From DATBLE01 sp963764565 (GTDB taxonomy: Bacteria; Actinomycetota; Thermoleophilia; Gaiellales; Gaiellaceae), in NCBI GenBank assembly GCA_963764565.1, contig CAVXTD010000008.1:273137-337136 (forward strand): 64,000 nucleotides of DNA. The letters run 5' to 3'. Numbering within the stretch: position 1 is the first letter of the stretch; every line of letters starts with the position of its first letter. Both the position numbers and the translations under genes were made by a program. The notes beneath the pieces were generated by a model. That model had not been told where the DNA came from and ran no database searches. It saw only the letters and a program-made list of their open reading frames with translations. Shown one piece after another: positions 1-10,547 of the stretch.

Positions 1-36
1 CGGCACGCGGGTCAGCACCGCGATAGCATCGCCCAC

Positions 37-1275
37 ATGGCGGAGCGCGCGTTCTGGAACCCGATGACGAACGTGGGGGCGTTCCGCGAGCGCGGCATCA
101 CGATCGTTCGCGGCGAGGGCTCAACGGTCTGGGACGAGGCCGGGAACGCCCTGCTCGACGTCTCCGGCTCGCTCTGGTACGCCAACATCGGCTACGGCCG
201 CGCCGAGCTGGCCGATGCCGCAGCAGCCCAGATGCGGCAACTGGCCGCCTACAAGACGTACGACGGCTTCACCTCGCCGCCGACCGAGGAGCTGGCGAAC
301 CGGGTCGCGGGGATCGTGCCGCTCGAGGGCGCGAAGGTCTTCTTCACCTCCGGCGGCGGAGAGTCGATCGACACGGCGGCCAAGCTCGCCCGCGCCTACT
401 GGGCGGCGGTCGGCAAGCCGGACAAGCACACGGTCGTCTCGCGCCAGTTCGCCTACCACGGCTCGAATGCGTACGGCACGTCGCTCGGCGGCATGGCGTC
501 GCTCGTCGAGGGCTACGGGCGGCTCGTCCCCGAGGTGGAGCAGGTGGCCTGGAACGATGCCGAGGCGCTGGCGGAGACGATCGACCGAGTCGGCCCCAAC
601 CGGGTGGCGGCGTTCTTCGCCGAGCCGATCATCGGCGCCGGCGGCGTGATGATCCCGCCCGAGGGCTACCTCGACCGCGTCCAGGAGATCTGCCGCGAGC
701 GCGAGGTGCTGCTCGTCCTCGACGAGGTGATCACCGGGTTCGGCCGCCTCGGCGAATGGTTCGCGACCGGACGCTTCGGGCTCTCACCCGACCTGATCAC
801 AGTGGCGAAGGGGATCACTTCCGGCTATGTCCCGCTCGGGGGTGTGATCGCGTCGGCGCGGGTTGCCGAGCCGTTCTGGGCCGAGGGGACGCCGCACGTG
901 TTCCGCCACGGCTACACGTACTCCGGTCACGCGACCGCCTGCGCGGTCGGGCTCGCCAACCTCGACGTGATCGAGCGCGAGGGGCTGGTCGACCGCGTGA
1001 AACGGCTCGAGCCGGTACTGGCCGGCGCGCTGCGCCCGCTCGAGTCGCACCCGGCCGTCGCGGAGGTGCGGGCAGGCGTCGGCCTCCTCGGGGCCGTGGA
1101 GCTCGCCGACCCGTCGAAGCTCCAGGCTGTCATCGACGCGGCGTACGAGCGCGGCGTTCTCGTCCGCGGGATCCGCGGGGTCGCCCTCCAGGTCTCGCCG
1201 CCGTTCGTGATCACCGAAGAGGAGATCGCGACGGCTGCGCGAGTGTTCGGCGAGGCGCTGGACACAGTCGCGTAG
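37..1275 (+). CDS. Class III PLP-dependent aminotransferase (omega-aminotransferase type)
   Basis: A 412-residue fold-type I aminotransferase. It should move an amino group from an amine or omega-amino acid to a keto acid such as pyruvate. The class III core is intact: the cofactor-binding Asp in DEVITGFG (D229) and the Schiff-base lysine in VAKGITSGY (K258). The length is normal for the family. The ATG follows an AT-rich GATAGCAT stretch, so a leaderless transcript is possible. The surroundings (two polyamine importers, an aminobutyraldehyde-type dehydrogenase) suggest putrescine, GABA or beta-alanine as substrate, but the exact substrate cannot be read from sequence. It points away from the large minus-strand operon and is followed by a cyclic-di-GMP gene. 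Confidence 0.85.
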   Translation: MAERAFWNPMTNVGAFRERGITIVRGEGSTVWDEAGNALLDVSGSLWYANIGYGRAELADAAAAQMRQLAAYKTYDGFTSPPTEELANRVAGIVPLEGAKVFFTSGGGESIDTAAKLARAYWAAVGKPDKHTVVSRQFAYHGSNAYGTSLGGMASLVEGYGRLVPEVEQVAWNDAEALAETIDRVGPNRVAAFFAEPIIGAGGVMIPPEGYLDRVQEICREREVLLVLDEVITGFGRLGEWFATGRFGLSPDLITVAKGITSGYVPLGGVIASARVAEPFWAEGTPHVFRHGYTYSGHATACAVGLANLDVIEREGLVDRVKRLEPVLAGALRPLESHPAVAEVRAGVGLLGAVELADPSKLQAVIDAAYERGVLVRGIRGVALQVSPPFVITEEEIATAARVFGEALDTVA

Positions 1276-1332
1276 GTCGAGGTCGCCGCCTCACAAGGGT
1301 GACCCGACGCCTACATGTCGGCGAGGCATTCT

Positions 1333-1340
1333 GCCGATAA
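1333..1340 (+). promoter_or_regulatory. GCCGATAA, sigma-28-like -10 element
   Basis: GCCGATAA matches the -10 consensus of FliA/WhiG-type sigma factors exactly and lies 7 bases before the ATG of the GGDEF gene. The expected TAAA-like -35 about 15 bases upstream is not convincing (the region reads CATG). Only the -10 half supports the call. Confidence 0.3.
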
Positions 1341-1347
1341 CGGTGGG

Positions 1348-2458
<1,111 letters not shown>

Positions 2459-2474
2459 CGGCGGCGGGTCCCGC

Positions 2475-3860
2475 TCAGGCTGTGAGCTCCCGCGCCAGCT
2501 CCTCGAACACCGCGACGTAGCGATCGACCGCCTCGTCGGTGTGCTGGACCGAGATCGTCCACTCCTCCTCGCGGCCGGGGGTCGCGAAGATGCCGCGGTT
2601 CATGTTCCAGAGCCAGCCGAGCTCGGTCAGCTCGACGTCCTGGTGCTCCTTGAACGTCTCGTAGTCGACGACCTTCACCGGCGAGAAGGTGACGCAGCCC
2701 TTCGCGCCGATCCCGACCGCGTAGCCGGCGAGGCGGTACCGCTCGACCACCCCGCCGCAGCCCTCGAGCAGCCGCTCGTTCAACCGGTGCAGGTGCGCGT
2801 AGCCGTCGGGCGTGAGCACCTCGAACAGGCTCGCCCGCGCCGCTGCCATCGTCAGCGGATTGCCGTTGAACGTCCCGACCTGGTTCACCCTGCCGTCCTC
2901 GACGCAGGCCATCACCTCTTCCGTGCCACCGATCGCCCCCGACGGCAGGCCGGCGCCGAGCGTCTTCGCGAGCGTGACCAGATCGGGAACGACACCGAAG
3001 TGCTCGACCGCGCCGCCCGCCGCAACCGTCAGCCCCGTCTTCACCTCGTCGAAGATCAGCACGATCCCGTGCCGCGCCGTGATCTCGCGGACGGCCTCGA
3101 GATAGCCGGGCTCCGGGAGCACGACGCCGAGGTTCATCATCGCCGCCTCCATGATCATGCAGGCCGGCAGGCGCCCCTCCGAGGCGAGCCGCTCGATCCG
3201 CCGCTCGAGCGCGTCTGCGTCGTTGAACGGGACGGCGACGGTCAGCCCGACGACGGCCTCCGGGATCCCGGCTCCGTACGGCAGCGAGGCGAGGTCGTCA
3301 CGATCGCCGAACCGCCCGTAGTCGACGCCGATCGAGATCATCACCGCGTCGTGGTGGCCGTGGTACGAGCCGAAGACCTTGAGCACGACCTCGCGGCCCG
3401 TGAATCCGCGCGCGATCCGGATCGCATCCATCGTCGCCTCCGAGCCGGAGTTCGTGTACCGCCACTTCGGCAGCCGAAAGCGCCGGGCGAGCTCCTCGGC
3501 GACGACGATCCCGTCTTCTGTCGGCGCGGCGAAGTGCGTTCCCAGCGCGGCGCGCTCCTGGATCGCTTTCGTCACGACCGGGTGCGCGTGTCCCTGCGTC
3601 ATCGAGCCGAAGCCGTTGTGGAAGTCGAAGTACTCGGTGCCGTCGACGTCCCAGACGCGCTGGCCCTCGCCGCGCGTGAGGTAGATCGGCCAGGGCTCGC
3701 GAAGCTGGTACGAGGAGGCGACGCCGCCCGAGAGCGTGCGGTGCGCCCGCTCGTACATCGCCTTCGACTCGCGCGTGCGCTCGTTGAGCCTGGCCCCCTC
3801 GCGCTCGATCAGCGCTCGGATGCGATTGCGGTCGATCTCGATCGGAACGGTGACGGCCAT
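2475..3860 (-). CDS. Class III aminotransferase, glutamate-1-semialdehyde aminomutase-like
   Basis: A 461-residue PLP enzyme related to GSA aminomutases and aspartate-aminotransferase-family proteins. Landmarks: SGSEATMDAIRIAR, the SYHGHHD phosphate region, FDEVKTG with the cofactor Asp, and the Schiff-base lysine K299 in TLAKTLGAG. The ATG is preceded by TAGGAGG at good spacing. It is the last gene of the long minus-strand operon, 8 bases after potC1. It is unlikely to serve heme synthesis here: the genes around it are polyamine transporters and an aldehyde dehydrogenase, so an amine or amino-acid transaminase role is inferred. The substrate is unknown. Confidence 0.82.
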   Translation of the reverse strand: MAVTVPIEIDRNRIRALIEREGARLNERTRESKAMYERAHRTLSGGVASSYQLREPWPIYLTRGEGQRVWDVDGTEYFDFHNGFGSMTQGHAHPVVTKAIQERAALGTHFAAPTEDGIVVAEELARRFRLPKWRYTNSGSEATMDAIRIARGFTGREVVLKVFGSYHGHHDAVMISIGVDYGRFGDRDDLASLPYGAGIPEAVVGLTVAVPFNDADALERRIERLASEGRLPACMIMEAAMMNLGVVLPEPGYLEAVREITARHGIVLIFDEVKTGLTVAAGGAVEHFGVVPDLVTLAKTLGAGLPSGAIGGTEEVMACVEDGRVNQVGTFNGNPLTMAAARASLFEVLTPDGYAHLHRLNERLLEGCGGVVERYRLAGYAVGIGAKGCVTFSPVKVVDYETFKEHQDVELTELGWLWNMNRGIFATPGREEEWTISVQHTDEAVDRYVAVFEELARELTA

Positions 3861-3868
3861 CGGGCCTC

Positions 3869-4678
3869 CTACGTGGCTTGGGGCGTGGGGGTGCGGCGGA
3901 GCTGCCAGAGAACGTTAGCCAGCATCAGCCCGATTGCGGCGAAGAAGATCGCCGAGCCGATCACGTTCACTTGCGGCGGCGCACCGACCCGGGCGGCGCC
4001 CCAGACGAAGAGGGGGAACGTGACGGTCGTGCCGGCGTTGAAGTTCGTGATCACGAAGTCGTCCACGGAGAGGGCGAAGGCGAGCAGCCCGGCGGCGAGC
4101 ACCCCGGGTGCGATCAGCGGGAGCGTCACCTTGCGGAATGTCGTCCACTCGTTCGCGCCGAGGTCCATCGCCGCCTCCTCGAGATGGCGGTCGAACCCGA
4201 TCAGCCGTGCCTTCACGGTGACGACGACGTAGCTGATGTTGAACATGATGTGCGCGATCAGGATCGTGACGAAGCCGGTTGCGATGTTCATCGTCAGGAA
4301 GAGCGTGAGCAGCGAGGCACCGAGGACGATCTCGGGCGAGGACATCGGCAGGAAGACGAGCAGGTTCGTGAACCCGCGGCCGCGGAAGCCGTAGCGGACG
4401 AGCGCGAGCGCGATCAGCGTGCCGAGCGCGGTTGCGGCCAGCGCGGATAGTGCAGCGAGCTCCAGCGAGATCTCGATCGAACTGCGCAGGCCCGGCACCG
4501 CGTCCCAGTTCGCCCAGTTGTTGAATGTGAACCCCTGCCACGTGTAGTTGAACCGACCGTGCGGCGCGTTGAACGAGAACGCGACGACGACCCCGATCGG
4601 GATCAGCAGGTAGGCGAACACGAGCCCGGCGTAGGCCGTCAGCGCGTGGTGCCGGACTAACCGGGCTACCGCGGTCAT
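3869..4678 (-). CDS. potC: Spermidine/putrescine ABC transporter permease PotC (set 1)
   Basis: A 269-residue inner-membrane permease with about six hydrophobic helices. The EAA loop that contacts the ATPase is clear (EEAAMDLGANEWTTFRKVTL). The start at 4678 is chosen because AGGAAG lies just upstream; an earlier in-frame start at 4726 would run back through the intergenic hairpin. It works with PotA1, PotB1 and PotD1 to import polyamines or related amines. PotC-type permeases form the second half of the membrane channel. It is separated from potB1 by 73 bases that hold a perfect hairpin. Confidence 0.85.
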   Translation of the reverse strand: MTAVARLVRHHALTAYAGLVFAYLLIPIGVVVAFSFNAPHGRFNYTWQGFTFNNWANWDAVPGLRSSIEISLELAALSALAATALGTLIALALVRYGFRGRGFTNLLVFLPMSSPEIVLGASLLTLFLTMNIATGFVTILIAHIMFNISYVVVTVKARLIGFDRHLEEAAMDLGANEWTTFRKVTLPLIAPGVLAAGLLAFALSVDDFVITNFNAGTTVTFPLFVWGAARVGAPPQVNVIGSAIFFAAIGLMLANVLWQLRRTPTPQAT

Positions 4679-4701
4679 TGGCTTCCTGGAGAAGGGGGCA
4701 C

Positions 4702-4726
4702 GTGGGGGAAACAGGGTTTCCCCCAC
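4702..4726. repeat. Perfect 11-bp inverted repeat between potB1 and potC1
   Basis: GTGGGGGAAAC and GTTTCCCCCAC pair perfectly around a 3-base spacer, in the only sizeable gap inside this operon. It may trim or attenuate the transcript between the two permease genes. The left part GAAGGGGGCANNTGGGGGAA recurs at 39829-39850, so this could be a dispersed element rather than a local terminator. Confidence 0.6.
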
Positions 4727-4751
4727 GCGAGCGAGCCTACGGCGAGCGACT

Positions 4752-5664
4752 TCATCCGGTCAGCTTCTCCGTGCCGAGGGCGCGGACGTAGATGCCGATC
4801 ATCAGGATGATCGCCGCCATCAGGAGCAGCGAGAGCGCCGCCGCCGCCGGATAGTCGGTCAGCTCGAGGAACTTCGACTGGATGACGTTGCCGATCATGA
4901 ACTGCTTGGGCGTGCCGAGGAGCTGCGCGTTGATGAAGTCACCTGCCGCCGGGATGAAGGTGAGCAGCGTGCCGGCGACGAGGCCGGGCGCGGAGAGCGG
5001 CAGCGTGACGCGGAGGAACGCCCGCGGCTTGCTCGCGTACAGGTCCTGCGCCGCCTCGATCAGGCGCGGGTCGATCTGCTCCAGCGCTACGTAGAGCGGC
5101 AGCGCCATAAAGGGCAGGAAGTTGTAGGTGATCCCGGCGACGACGGCGACCGAGGTCGCGAGCAGCCGCCCATCGGGGGCGAGTAGGTGCAGATCGCGGA
5201 GGACGCGGACGACGATGCCCTGGTCGGAGAGGATCGTCTCCCAGGCGAGCGTCCGGATCAGGTAGGTGACGAAGAACGGGGCGATGATCATCAGCAGCAG
5301 CAGGTTCTTCCAGCGGCCGCCGCGGAAGGCGATCCAGTAGACCAGCGGGTAGCTGACGAGCGAGCGCGATCGCGGTCGCGATCGCCGCGTACTCGAACGA
5401 GCGGATGAGCTGGGCGTGGTAGCTCGTCAGCGCGTCCGAGTAGTTGTGCCACGCCCAGGTGAACGTGTTCGAGAAGTCGATCGGGTTCTGCGTCTCGAGC
5501 GACTGGTGCCCGAGGAACCCGATCGGAACGACGAAGAAGAGCGCAAGCCAGGCGAGGCCCGGCACGAGCAGCAGGTAGGGCGTCAGCCAGCGGTGCCGGT
5601 GGAGCAGCGCCGCCGGCCGAGCCCGGCCGCTCGGAGCGTTCAGGCTCCGAGCAGCTTCTGCCAC
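4752..5664 (-). CDS. potB: Spermidine/putrescine ABC transporter permease PotB (set 1), frameshift as read
   Basis: Inner-membrane permease of the first polyamine importer. The N-terminal part begins with hydrophobic YLLLVPGLAWLALFFVVP; the C-terminal part has the EAA-type loop near IEAAQDLYASKPRAFLRVTL. The two halves lie in different frames, joined near 5363. Restoring one CG in the string CTCGCTCGTCAGC gives a continuous protein of about 300 residues. No ATG is available; GTG at 5664, overlapping the end of potD1 by 25 bases, is the most plausible start, but the start is uncertain. Confidence 0.8.
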
Positions 5665-6773
5665 TGCGCGCGGTAGTCGGGGTTGGAGATCGCCTTCGGA
5701 TCGTTCTGGTGGAGCTTCGCCAGCATGCTCGCCGGCGGGAAGATCAGCGGGTCCTTCGCAACACCGGGGTCGCTCTTCAGCAGCACCTTGTCGGCGCCCT
5801 TGACCGGGCAGATGTAGTTGACGTAGTCCTCGATCTGCGCCGCGATCTTCGGGTCGTAGACGAAGTTCATGAAGGTCGAGGCGGTCGTCGCGTCGCCGTG
5901 CTTCGGGATCAGCATGTTGTCCGTCCAGATGATCCCGCCGGCCTTCGGCAGCACGAACCGCAGGTTCGCGTTGTCGGCGTGGAGCTGCACCATGTCGCCC
6001 GACCAGACCGTGGCGGCGACGATGTCGCCCTTCGCCATCAGCCCGGAGTAGTCGTTGCCGGTGAACTGGCGGACCTGACCCGACTTGACCGCCGCCTGCA
6101 CCATCCTCAGCGCCTTGGCGTAGGACGCGTCGGTGACCTTCCCGGGATCGTCGCCGTTCTCGAGCATGACGAGGCCGAGCGTGTCCTCGGCGTCGTTCAG
6201 GAGCGTGACCTTGCCGTGGAGCTTCTTGTCGGTGAGGAGCTGGTGGACCGAGGTGACGGGCTTCGTCAGCTTCGCGTTGTAGCCGATCCCGGTCATGCCG
6301 GACTGCCACGGCAGGCTGTGGTCCCGGTTCGGGTCCCAGGCCGGGTGCCGCTGGTTGTCCTGAAGGTTCTTGATGTTCGGCAGGACGCTCTTGTCGAGCT
6401 TCTCGACCCAGCCCTTCTGGATCAGCAGCGCCGGGTACGGCGAGTTGTCGGTCATGACGATGATGTCTCGGCCGGTGGACTGGCCCCGCGCGAGCTGGGC
6501 CTGGATCTTCCCGAAGAAGCTCGCGTTGTCGTTGATGTCCTCGATGTACTTGACCTTGATCCCGTAGCGCTTCTGGAACTGCTCGATCGTCGGACGCTTC
6601 TTCGTCTTCTCGTCGATGTCGATGTAGAGCGGCCAGTTGGAGATGGTCAGAGTCGAGCCGAGCTTCCGGTTCGCCCCCCGGGCGAGCGCCGTGAACAGCC
6701 CGGGCACCGACATGGCAGCTCCGCCGACTGCTGCGCGGCGAAGTAGGTCTGCACGTGTGAGCTGGTGGGTCAT
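5640..6773 (-). CDS. potD: Polyamine-binding protein PotD (set 1), twin-arginine-type signal
   Basis: A 377-residue extracytoplasmic solute-binding protein of the PotD/PotF family. The leader has a twin-arginine pair (R12-R13) followed by a hydrophobic stretch, as in many actinobacterial binding proteins exported folded. Family landmarks include ISNWPLYID near the mature start and the ligand-site region TVWSGDMVQLH. The ATG overlaps the potA1 stop by four bases (ATGA) and follows GGAGAAGGA. Its job is to capture spermidine, putrescine or a similar amine outside the membrane and deliver it to PotB1/PotC1. Confidence 0.87.
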   Translation of the reverse strand: MTHQLTRADLLRRAAVGGAAMSVPGLFTALARGANRKLGSTLTISNWPLYIDIDEKTKKRPTIEQFQKRYGIKVKYIEDINDNASFFGKIQAQLARGQSTGRDIIVMTDNSPYPALLIQKGWVEKLDKSVLPNIKNLQDNQRHPAWDPNRDHSLPWQSGMTGIGYNAKLTKPVTSVHQLLTDKKLHGKVTLLNDAEDTLGLVMLENGDDPGKVTDASYAKALRMVQAAVKSGQVRQFTGNDYSGLMAKGDIVAATVWSGDMVQLHADNANLRFVLPKAGGIIWTDNMLIPKHGDATTASTFMNFVYDPKIAAQIEDYVNYICPVKGADKVLLKSDPGVAKDPLIFPPASMLAKLHQNDPKAISNPDYRAQWQKLLGA

Positions 6774-7867
6774 TCCTTCTCCTCCTCTCCTGTTGCTGTG
6801 ACGACGAACGCGGCTTCGGGGTTGAACGACAGCTCGACCGGGTCACCGGGCGCGGCTCGAAGCGACCCGGGCTCCGCGTTCTGGACGTAGACGGTGAGCG
6901 CCCCCGCGGGCGTCTCGACGATGTACTGGGTGGAGACGCCGACGTAGGCGACCTCGGTGACGCGACCCGAGAGCTCGTTCCCCTCCCCGCGACCGACCCG
7001 GATCTTCTCGGGCCGGATGCCGACCGCCACCTTGCCGGAGTGCCCCGCGAGCGCGGCACGGCCGACCTTGACCTCGCCTCCCCCGTCAAGCCGCACCGAC
7101 GTGTCACCGGAGACGGTGCCGTAGAGCAGGTTCGACACGCCGAGGAATCCGGCTACGAATGCCGTCTTCGGCTGCTCGTACAGCTCGCTCGGGGTGCCGA
7201 GCTGCTCGATCCGCCCACCCCTCATGACGGCGATCTGGTCGGCCATCGTCATCGCCTCCTCCTGGTCGTGCGTGACGTGCACGAAGGTGATCCCGAAGTC
7301 GTGCTGGATCGCCTTCAGCTCGAGCTGCATCTGCTTGCGCAGCTTCAGGTCGAGCGCCCCGAGCGGCTCGTCGAGCAGGAGGACCCGCGGGCTGTTGACG
7401 AGCGCGCGGGCGAGCGCGACCCGCTGCTGCTGGCCCCCGGAGAGCTGGCCGGGCTTTCGATTCTCGAGCCCGGCGAGACCGACCTTCTCGAGGATCGACG
7501 AGACCGGGCCGGCGGCGTCACGCCCTTTCACGCCCTTGCGGCGCGGGCCGAAGGCCACGTTCTCGGCAATCGTGAGATGCGGGAAGAGGGCGTAGCTCTG
7601 GAAGACCGTGTTGACGTCCCGCTTGTACGGCGGCAAGCCGACCACGTCACGGTCGCCGAGCAGGATCCGGCCCGAGCTCGGCTCCTCGAAGCCGCCGATC
7701 ATCCGCAACGTCGTCGTCTTTCCGCAGCCGGACGGGCCGAGCAGCGCGAAGAACGAGCCGCGCGGGATCTCGAGCGAGAGGTCGTCGACCGCAACGACCC
7801 CGTCGAAGTGCTTCGTGACCCCCTCGATCCGGACGTCGGCGGCCTCCGCAGTGGCTTCCGCGGCCAT
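6770..7867 (-). CDS. potA: Polyamine ABC transporter ATPase PotA (set 1)
   Basis: A 365-residue ATP-binding subunit, complete. Walker A is GPSGCGKT (residues 44-51), followed by the signature LSGGQQQR, Walker B LLLDEP and the switch His in THDQEEA. A C-terminal TOBE-like region after about residue 240 is typical of polyamine and sugar importers. The ATG follows the stop codon of the upstream aldehyde dehydrogenase with no gap (TAGATG), so translation is probably coupled. It energises import through PotB1/PotC1. Confidence 0.9.
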   Translation of the reverse strand: MAAEATAEAADVRIEGVTKHFDGVVAVDDLSLEIPRGSFFALLGPSGCGKTTTLRMIGGFEEPSSGRILLGDRDVVGLPPYKRDVNTVFQSYALFPHLTIAENVAFGPRRKGVKGRDAAGPVSSILEKVGLAGLENRKPGQLSGGQQQRVALARALVNSPRVLLLDEPLGALDLKLRKQMQLELKAIQHDFGITFVHVTHDQEEAMTMADQIAVMRGGRIEQLGTPSELYEQPKTAFVAGFLGVSNLLYGTVSGDTSVRLDGGGEVKVGRAALAGHSGKVAVGIRPEKIRVGRGEGNELSGRVTEVAYVGVSTQYIVETPAGALTVYVQNAEPGSLRAAPGDPVELSFNPEAAFVVTATGEEEKE

Positions 7868-9311
7868 CTAGTCCAGCTTCGCCATCACATGCTTGATCTG
7901 GGTGTAGTCCTCCAGCGAGTACGTGGAGAGGTCCTTGCCGTAGCCCGACTCCTTGTAGCCGCCGTGCGGCATCTCGGAGACGAGCGGGATGTGGTCGTTG
8001 ATCCAGACCGTGCCGAACTGGAGCTTGCGCGCGGCCGACAACGCGCGTCCGACGTCGCGCGTCCACACCGACGCGGCGAGCCCGTAGCGCACGTCGTTGG
8101 CCCAGGCGATCGCCTCCTCGTCGCTCGAGAAGCGCTGCACCGAGACGACGGGGCCAAAGACCTCGCGCTGGACGATCTCGGCGTCCTGGCCGACGTCGGC
8201 GACGACCGTCGGCTTGACGAAGAAGCCGCGATCGCCGTTCGTGCCGCCGCCCGTGAGGATCGACGCCTTCGCGCCCTCCGCCCGCTCGAGGAAGCCGAGC
8301 ACGCGCTCCTGCTGCGCCTTCGAGATCACCGGGCCCATCTCGATCTCGTCGCCGCTCGGCCGGGTCGCCGACCTTCAGCGACTCGACCGCGGGGACGAGC
8401 TCCTCCAGCAGCCTGTCGTAGATCTTCGGGCCGGCCACCACCCGGGAGGCCGCGGTGCAGTCCTGCCCCGAGTTCCAGTAGCCGGCGATCTTGACCGCCT
8501 CGGCGACCGCGGCCGGGTCGGCGTCGTCGAACACGATCACCGGCGCCTTGCCGCCCAGCTCGAGGTGCACGCGCTTGAGCGTGTCCGCCGCCGTGCGGGC
8601 GATCGTCTTGCCCGTGTCCACGTCTCCCGTCAGCGAGACCAGGCGGACATCCGGGTGAGTGACGATCCGCTCGCCGACCGGGACGCCGTCGCCGGTGACG
8701 ACGTTGAGCACGCCGGCCGGGATCGCGTCCTGGGCGAGCTCGACGAAGCGCAGCAGCGAGAGCGGCGTCTGCTCGGACGGCTTCAGCACCTGCACGTTGC
8801 CCGCTGCGAGCGCCGGAGCGAGCTTCCAGACCGCCATCATCAGCGGGTAGTTCCAGGGCGCGATCCCGCCGACGATCCCGAGCGGCTCCCGCCGGATCAT
8901 CGACGTGTAGCCGCGCATGTACTCGCCGGTGGAGCGGCCTTCGAGGATCCGGGCCGCGCCGGCGAAGAAGCGCAGGTTGTCGGAGCAGACGGGGATCTCG
9001 TCGCGCGCGTAGGAGAGCGGCTTGCCGACGTTCCGCGACTCGATCGCGGCCAGCTCCTCGGCGTTGGCGTCGAGGATGTCGGCGAGCTTCAGGAGCAGCT
9101 CCGCGCGCTCGCCCGGCGTCGCGTCGAGCCATTCGGGGAGCGCCCGCTTCGCCGCATCGACGGCGCGGTCGACGTCCGCGGCCGTGCACGCCGGCACCTC
9201 CGCGATCGTCTCGCCTGTGGCCGGGTTCAGCACCTCCATCGTGCCGCCCTCGGCCGCCTCGACCCACTCTCCCCCGACGAAGTTCTTGTGACCGGCAACG
9301 GTCGTGCTCAT
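7868..9311 (-). CDS. Aminobutyraldehyde-type NAD-dependent aldehyde dehydrogenase, frameshift as read
   Basis: Oxidises an aldehyde to an acid with NAD. The sequence resembles gamma-aminobutyraldehyde dehydrogenases (PatD/YdcW type): APWNYPLMMAVWK, the glutamate in LELGGKAPVIV, and the catalytic Cys in NSGQDCTAASR. The DCTA context is characteristic of that group. The C-terminal quarter is in another frame; restoring one CG near 8357 (GACCCGGCC-GC-GAG) joins them into about 480 residues. AAGGGAGG precedes the ATG at ideal spacing. Directly upstream of potA1, it fits the step after deamination of putrescine, producing GABA; that pathway role is inferred from context. Confidence 0.83.
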
Positions 9312-9325
9312 CTGGGCCTCCCTTC

Positions 9326-10544
9326 TCAGGTCTCCGAAGTATCTCGGTCCGGCGCCGGCGGTGCACGCTCGTCCAGCCCGTGCGGCGCCCCGTACTCGCC
9401 GAGCAGGGCGAGGAACGGCTCGGCGTCGAACGCCTCCGGGCCGAGCACGCCCGTGCCCTCCCACGCTGCCGCCGGCCAGCAGCTCCAGCGCGACGACCGG
9501 GTTCAGCGCCGTCTGGAGCACGACCGCCTGGCTGCCGTACTCGCGCATCGCCGTCTCGTTGTCGACCACGTGGTAGAGGTAGACCGCCCGCGGCGCGCCG
9601 TCGGATCCCGTGCCGGTCACGTAGGTCCCGGCGCAGGTCTTCCCGCTCATCCGGTCGCCGAGCGTCGCGGGGTCGGGCAGAGCGGCCGCGAGCAGGTCGC
9701 GGGGTGCGACCTCGACGTCGCGGACGCGCACCGGCTCCTTCGAGTCGAGCCCGAGCCGGTGCAGCATCTTCAGGATCTCGATGAACTCGTCGCCGAGTCC
9801 GTACTTGAACGTGACCCGGCGGCAGTCGATCCAGCGCGGAACCAGCACGACCTCTTCGTGCTCGACGTTCACGCACTCGAGCGGGCCGATCCCCTCCGGG
9901 AAATCGAAGGTCTCGGGCTCCGAGAACGGCTCGGTCGTGAACCAGCCCCGGTCGCGCTCCCAGACGAGCGGCGGGTTCAGGCACTCCTCGATCGTCGTCC
10001 AGATCGAGAAGGTGGGTGCGAAGTCGTAGCCCTCGACGACGAGGTCGGCTCCGTCGCGCACGCCGATCTCGTCGATCTCGGCGAAGAGGTGATCCGCTGC
10101 GTAGCGGGCGAAGACGTCGGAGAGGCCGGGCTCGACCCCGATTCCGGCGAGGCAGAGCGTCCCGGCCTCGGCCCAGGCGTCGTTCTGGGCGAGCTGCTCC
10201 TCGCCGAGCATCGCGTCCGGGCCCGAGAGGGTCATCGCCAGGTCCAGGTAGGTCGTGCGCTCGGCGAGGCACGCCTCCAGGATCGGCGGGTTGAAGCGCG
10301 GGTCGCAGGCGTTCAGTACCGCATCGGCCCGCGACTCGCGGATCGCCTCGCGTACCGAGCGCTCGCTGGAGGCGTCCACCTGGGCGGCTGCGAACCGGTC
10401 GGGCTCGCCCAGGCGCTCGACGACCGCCCGGGGCCGGGCGGGGTCGACGTCGGCGAGGGTGATCCGCTCGAAGAACGAGCGTCTCTGGGCGACCGCGGCG
10501 ACGGCCGAGCCGACACCGCCGGTACCGAGGACGAGGATCCGCAT
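9326..10544 (-). CDS. Saccharopine dehydrogenase-like NAD(P) oxidoreductase, C-terminal frameshift
   Basis: An N-terminal Rossmann fold (LVLGTGGVGSAVA) is followed by the saccharopine dehydrogenase-type catalytic domain (LAGIGVEPGLSDVFA). Such enzymes include saccharopine reductase, lysine 6-dehydrogenase and carboxynorspermidine dehydrogenase. The last ~50 residues are in another frame from about 9468; restoring one GC in GGCGGCAGCG gives an end at 9326 (LGPEAFDAEPF then a stop). Total length is about 406 residues. It sits 3 bases after potC2 and 14 before the aldehyde dehydrogenase, so a polyamine or lysine-derived amine is the likely substrate class. The exact reaction is not assignable. 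Confidence 0.75.
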
Positions 10545-10547
10545 GAT

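Noticed and set aside
2541..4232. Plus-strand open frame of 563 codons opposite the aminotransferase and potC1
   Set aside because: Antisense shadow: Arg/Asp/Val-rich with no domain, while the opposite strand has clear PLP-enzyme and permease motifs.
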